Assembly: GCA_030646745.1 (NCBI GenBank)
Contig: JAUSKV010000247.1
Span: 1-6,835, forward strand
Source of the DNA: Sulfurimonas sp.
GTDB lineage: Bacteria > Campylobacterota > Campylobacteria > Campylobacterales > Sulfurimonadaceae
Length of the DNA: 6,835 nucleotides
Direction: 5' to 3'
Shown here: positions 6,166-6,835 of the stretch, in pieces
Layout of the letters: every line of letters starts with the position of its first letter
Position numbering within the stretch: position 1 is the first letter of the stretch
Made by a program: the position numbers and the translations under genes
The notes under the pieces: generated by a model
What the model saw: only the letters and a program-made list of their open reading frames with translations
Told to the model about the DNA's origin: nothing
Databases searched by the model: none

Positions 6166-6835
6166 ATGACTTCCTTCTTGATAGGTAAATTTATGGTAAA
6201 AACAGCTCCGAGTGAGCTATTGGCTACTGCAAGCATTCCTTGATGGTGTTCTTCGACGATAATACGTGACATATAAAGTCCAATTCCTGCACCTTGCTTT
6301 TTATGTTTTGTTGTAAAATAAGGCTCAAAAACTTTTGAAAGAATTTTCTTTGGGATTCCTCCCCCGTTGTCGCTTACACTTACACAAGCAAAATCTCCAT
6401 TGGGAATGCAAGAGACGGTAATGCTTGGTTTTTCGATTTTATTTTCAATAAGAATATCTTTGGCATTGGAAAAAAGATTGAACAAAACTTGACTCAATTC
6501 ACTTGGATACCCAAGAAATTCACTATTCCACAAACAATCATGACCGGAAATACATCCTTCTTTATGAATATGTTCAATAACTATCGAGATTCCTGATTTT
6601 TTCATACTTGGATTAACAAGTTCAACAGCGTAAAGAATAACTTTATCAAGATAAAAAGCTTCTTTTTCTTTCTTTGGATCAAAAAAGTTTATAAAATCAT
6701 CAATAGTTCGTGACAAATATTCTACTTGAGAGTTAATGACTTTTAAAATTTTTGTCCCTTTTTGCATGTCTATATTTTTAAACTCTTCTAAATCAAGCTG
6801 TGCATCTATAAGAGTCATGGCAATTACTTGCAAAG
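6162..6835 (-). CDS. Sensor histidine kinase, C-terminal part (cut by window edge)
   Basis: The visible 223 residues are the end of a two-component sensor kinase; the N-terminus and sensor domain lie beyond the window. The first residues, LQVIAMTLIDAQLDL, look like the stretch just after the H-box of Campylobacterota kinases (HQWRQPL type), so the phosphorylated histidine is probably a few codons outside. The partial codon at the edge ends in CT, compatible with that Pro. The TTG at 6833-6831 should be read as an internal Leu, not a start. Counting it as residue 1, the dimerisation helix runs to about 50 and the HATPase domain follows. The HATPase has an N-box around N123 (LFNLFSNAKDIL), G1 at 155-159 (DNGGGIP), an F-box FEPYFTT (169-175) and G2 at 181-189 (GAGIGLYMS). 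All ATP-site motifs are intact. It overlaps the response regulator gene by 4 bases and should phosphorylate D65 of that protein. The signal sensed cannot be seen. Confidence 0.9.
   Translation of the reverse strand, partial: LQVIAMTLIDAQLDLEEFKNIDMQKGTKILKVINSQVEYLSRTIDDFINFFDPKKEKEAFYLDKVILYAVELVNPSMKKSGISIVIEHIHKEGCISGHDCLWNSEFLGYPSELSQVLFNLFSNAKDILIENKIEKPSITVSCIPNGDFACVSVSDNGGGIPKKILSKVFEPYFTTKHKKQGAGIGLYMSRIIVEEHHQGMLAVANSSLGAVFTINLPIKKEVI
6170..6176 (-). promoter_or_regulatory. Strong ribosome binding site of the response regulator gene
   Basis: AAGGAAG on the minus strand lies 4 bases before the ATG at 6165, inside the last codons of the kinase gene. With the ATGA stop/start overlap it fixes the regulator start and indicates coupled translation of the pair. 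Confidence 0.6.

Noticed and set aside
6831..6833. TTG as the start codon of the histidine kinase
   Set aside because: The residues that follow are the continuation of a HisKA helix. A complete kinase needs the H-box, which must lie upstream, so the gene simply runs off the window.

Overview
The window is AT-rich and carries six protein genes, all on the minus strand. Protein features point to a free-living Campylobacterota (epsilonproteobacterium), probably a Sulfurimonas-like sulfur oxidiser. These are a remote CheZ of the Helicobacter/Campylobacter type, a split Aer/CetB-like PAS protein next to a membrane chemoreceptor, and a response regulator beginning with a YTKNLNLLIVEDEE-type leader. 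The genus is inferred from style of sequence, not from a search.

Layout in the direction of transcription (right to left). At 6835-6162 is the C-terminal part of a sensor histidine kinase, cut by the window edge just after its expected H-box. It overlaps by 4 bases (ATGA) a 369-aa response regulator (6165-5056) with a canonical receiver, a coiled coil, an unrecognised helical C-terminal domain and an acidic tail ending DDIFDF. A 158-bp gap follows, with a candidate extended -10 promoter bracketed by GTTGCA boxes. It leads into a three-gene set: an Aer-type PAS protein (4897-4418), an overlapping chemoreceptor (4440-3013) with a two-helix membrane hairpin and a C-terminal zinc-binding CZB domain, and a CheZ-type CheY-P phosphatase (2966-2265). 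After a 169-bp gap comes a 644-aa YyaL/SPATA20-family protein with an N-terminal thioredoxin-like domain (2095-161). The last 160 bp hold no gene but three hairpins, enclosed by a 14-bp direct repeat whose right copy includes the stop codon of the YyaL gene.

The central operon reads as a compact behavioural module. A cytoplasmic, probably flavin-binding PAS protein would report redox or energy state to a membrane receptor with no periplasmic sensor. That receptor also carries a zinc/oxidant-type CZB domain, and a signal-terminating phosphatase is encoded beside it. The upstream kinase-regulator pair is a second signalling unit whose stimulus and output cannot be read from the sequence. The features most worth a second look are the PAS + CZB receptor pairing, the receptor-linked cheZ, the regulator's C-terminal domain, and the hairpin cluster at the left end.
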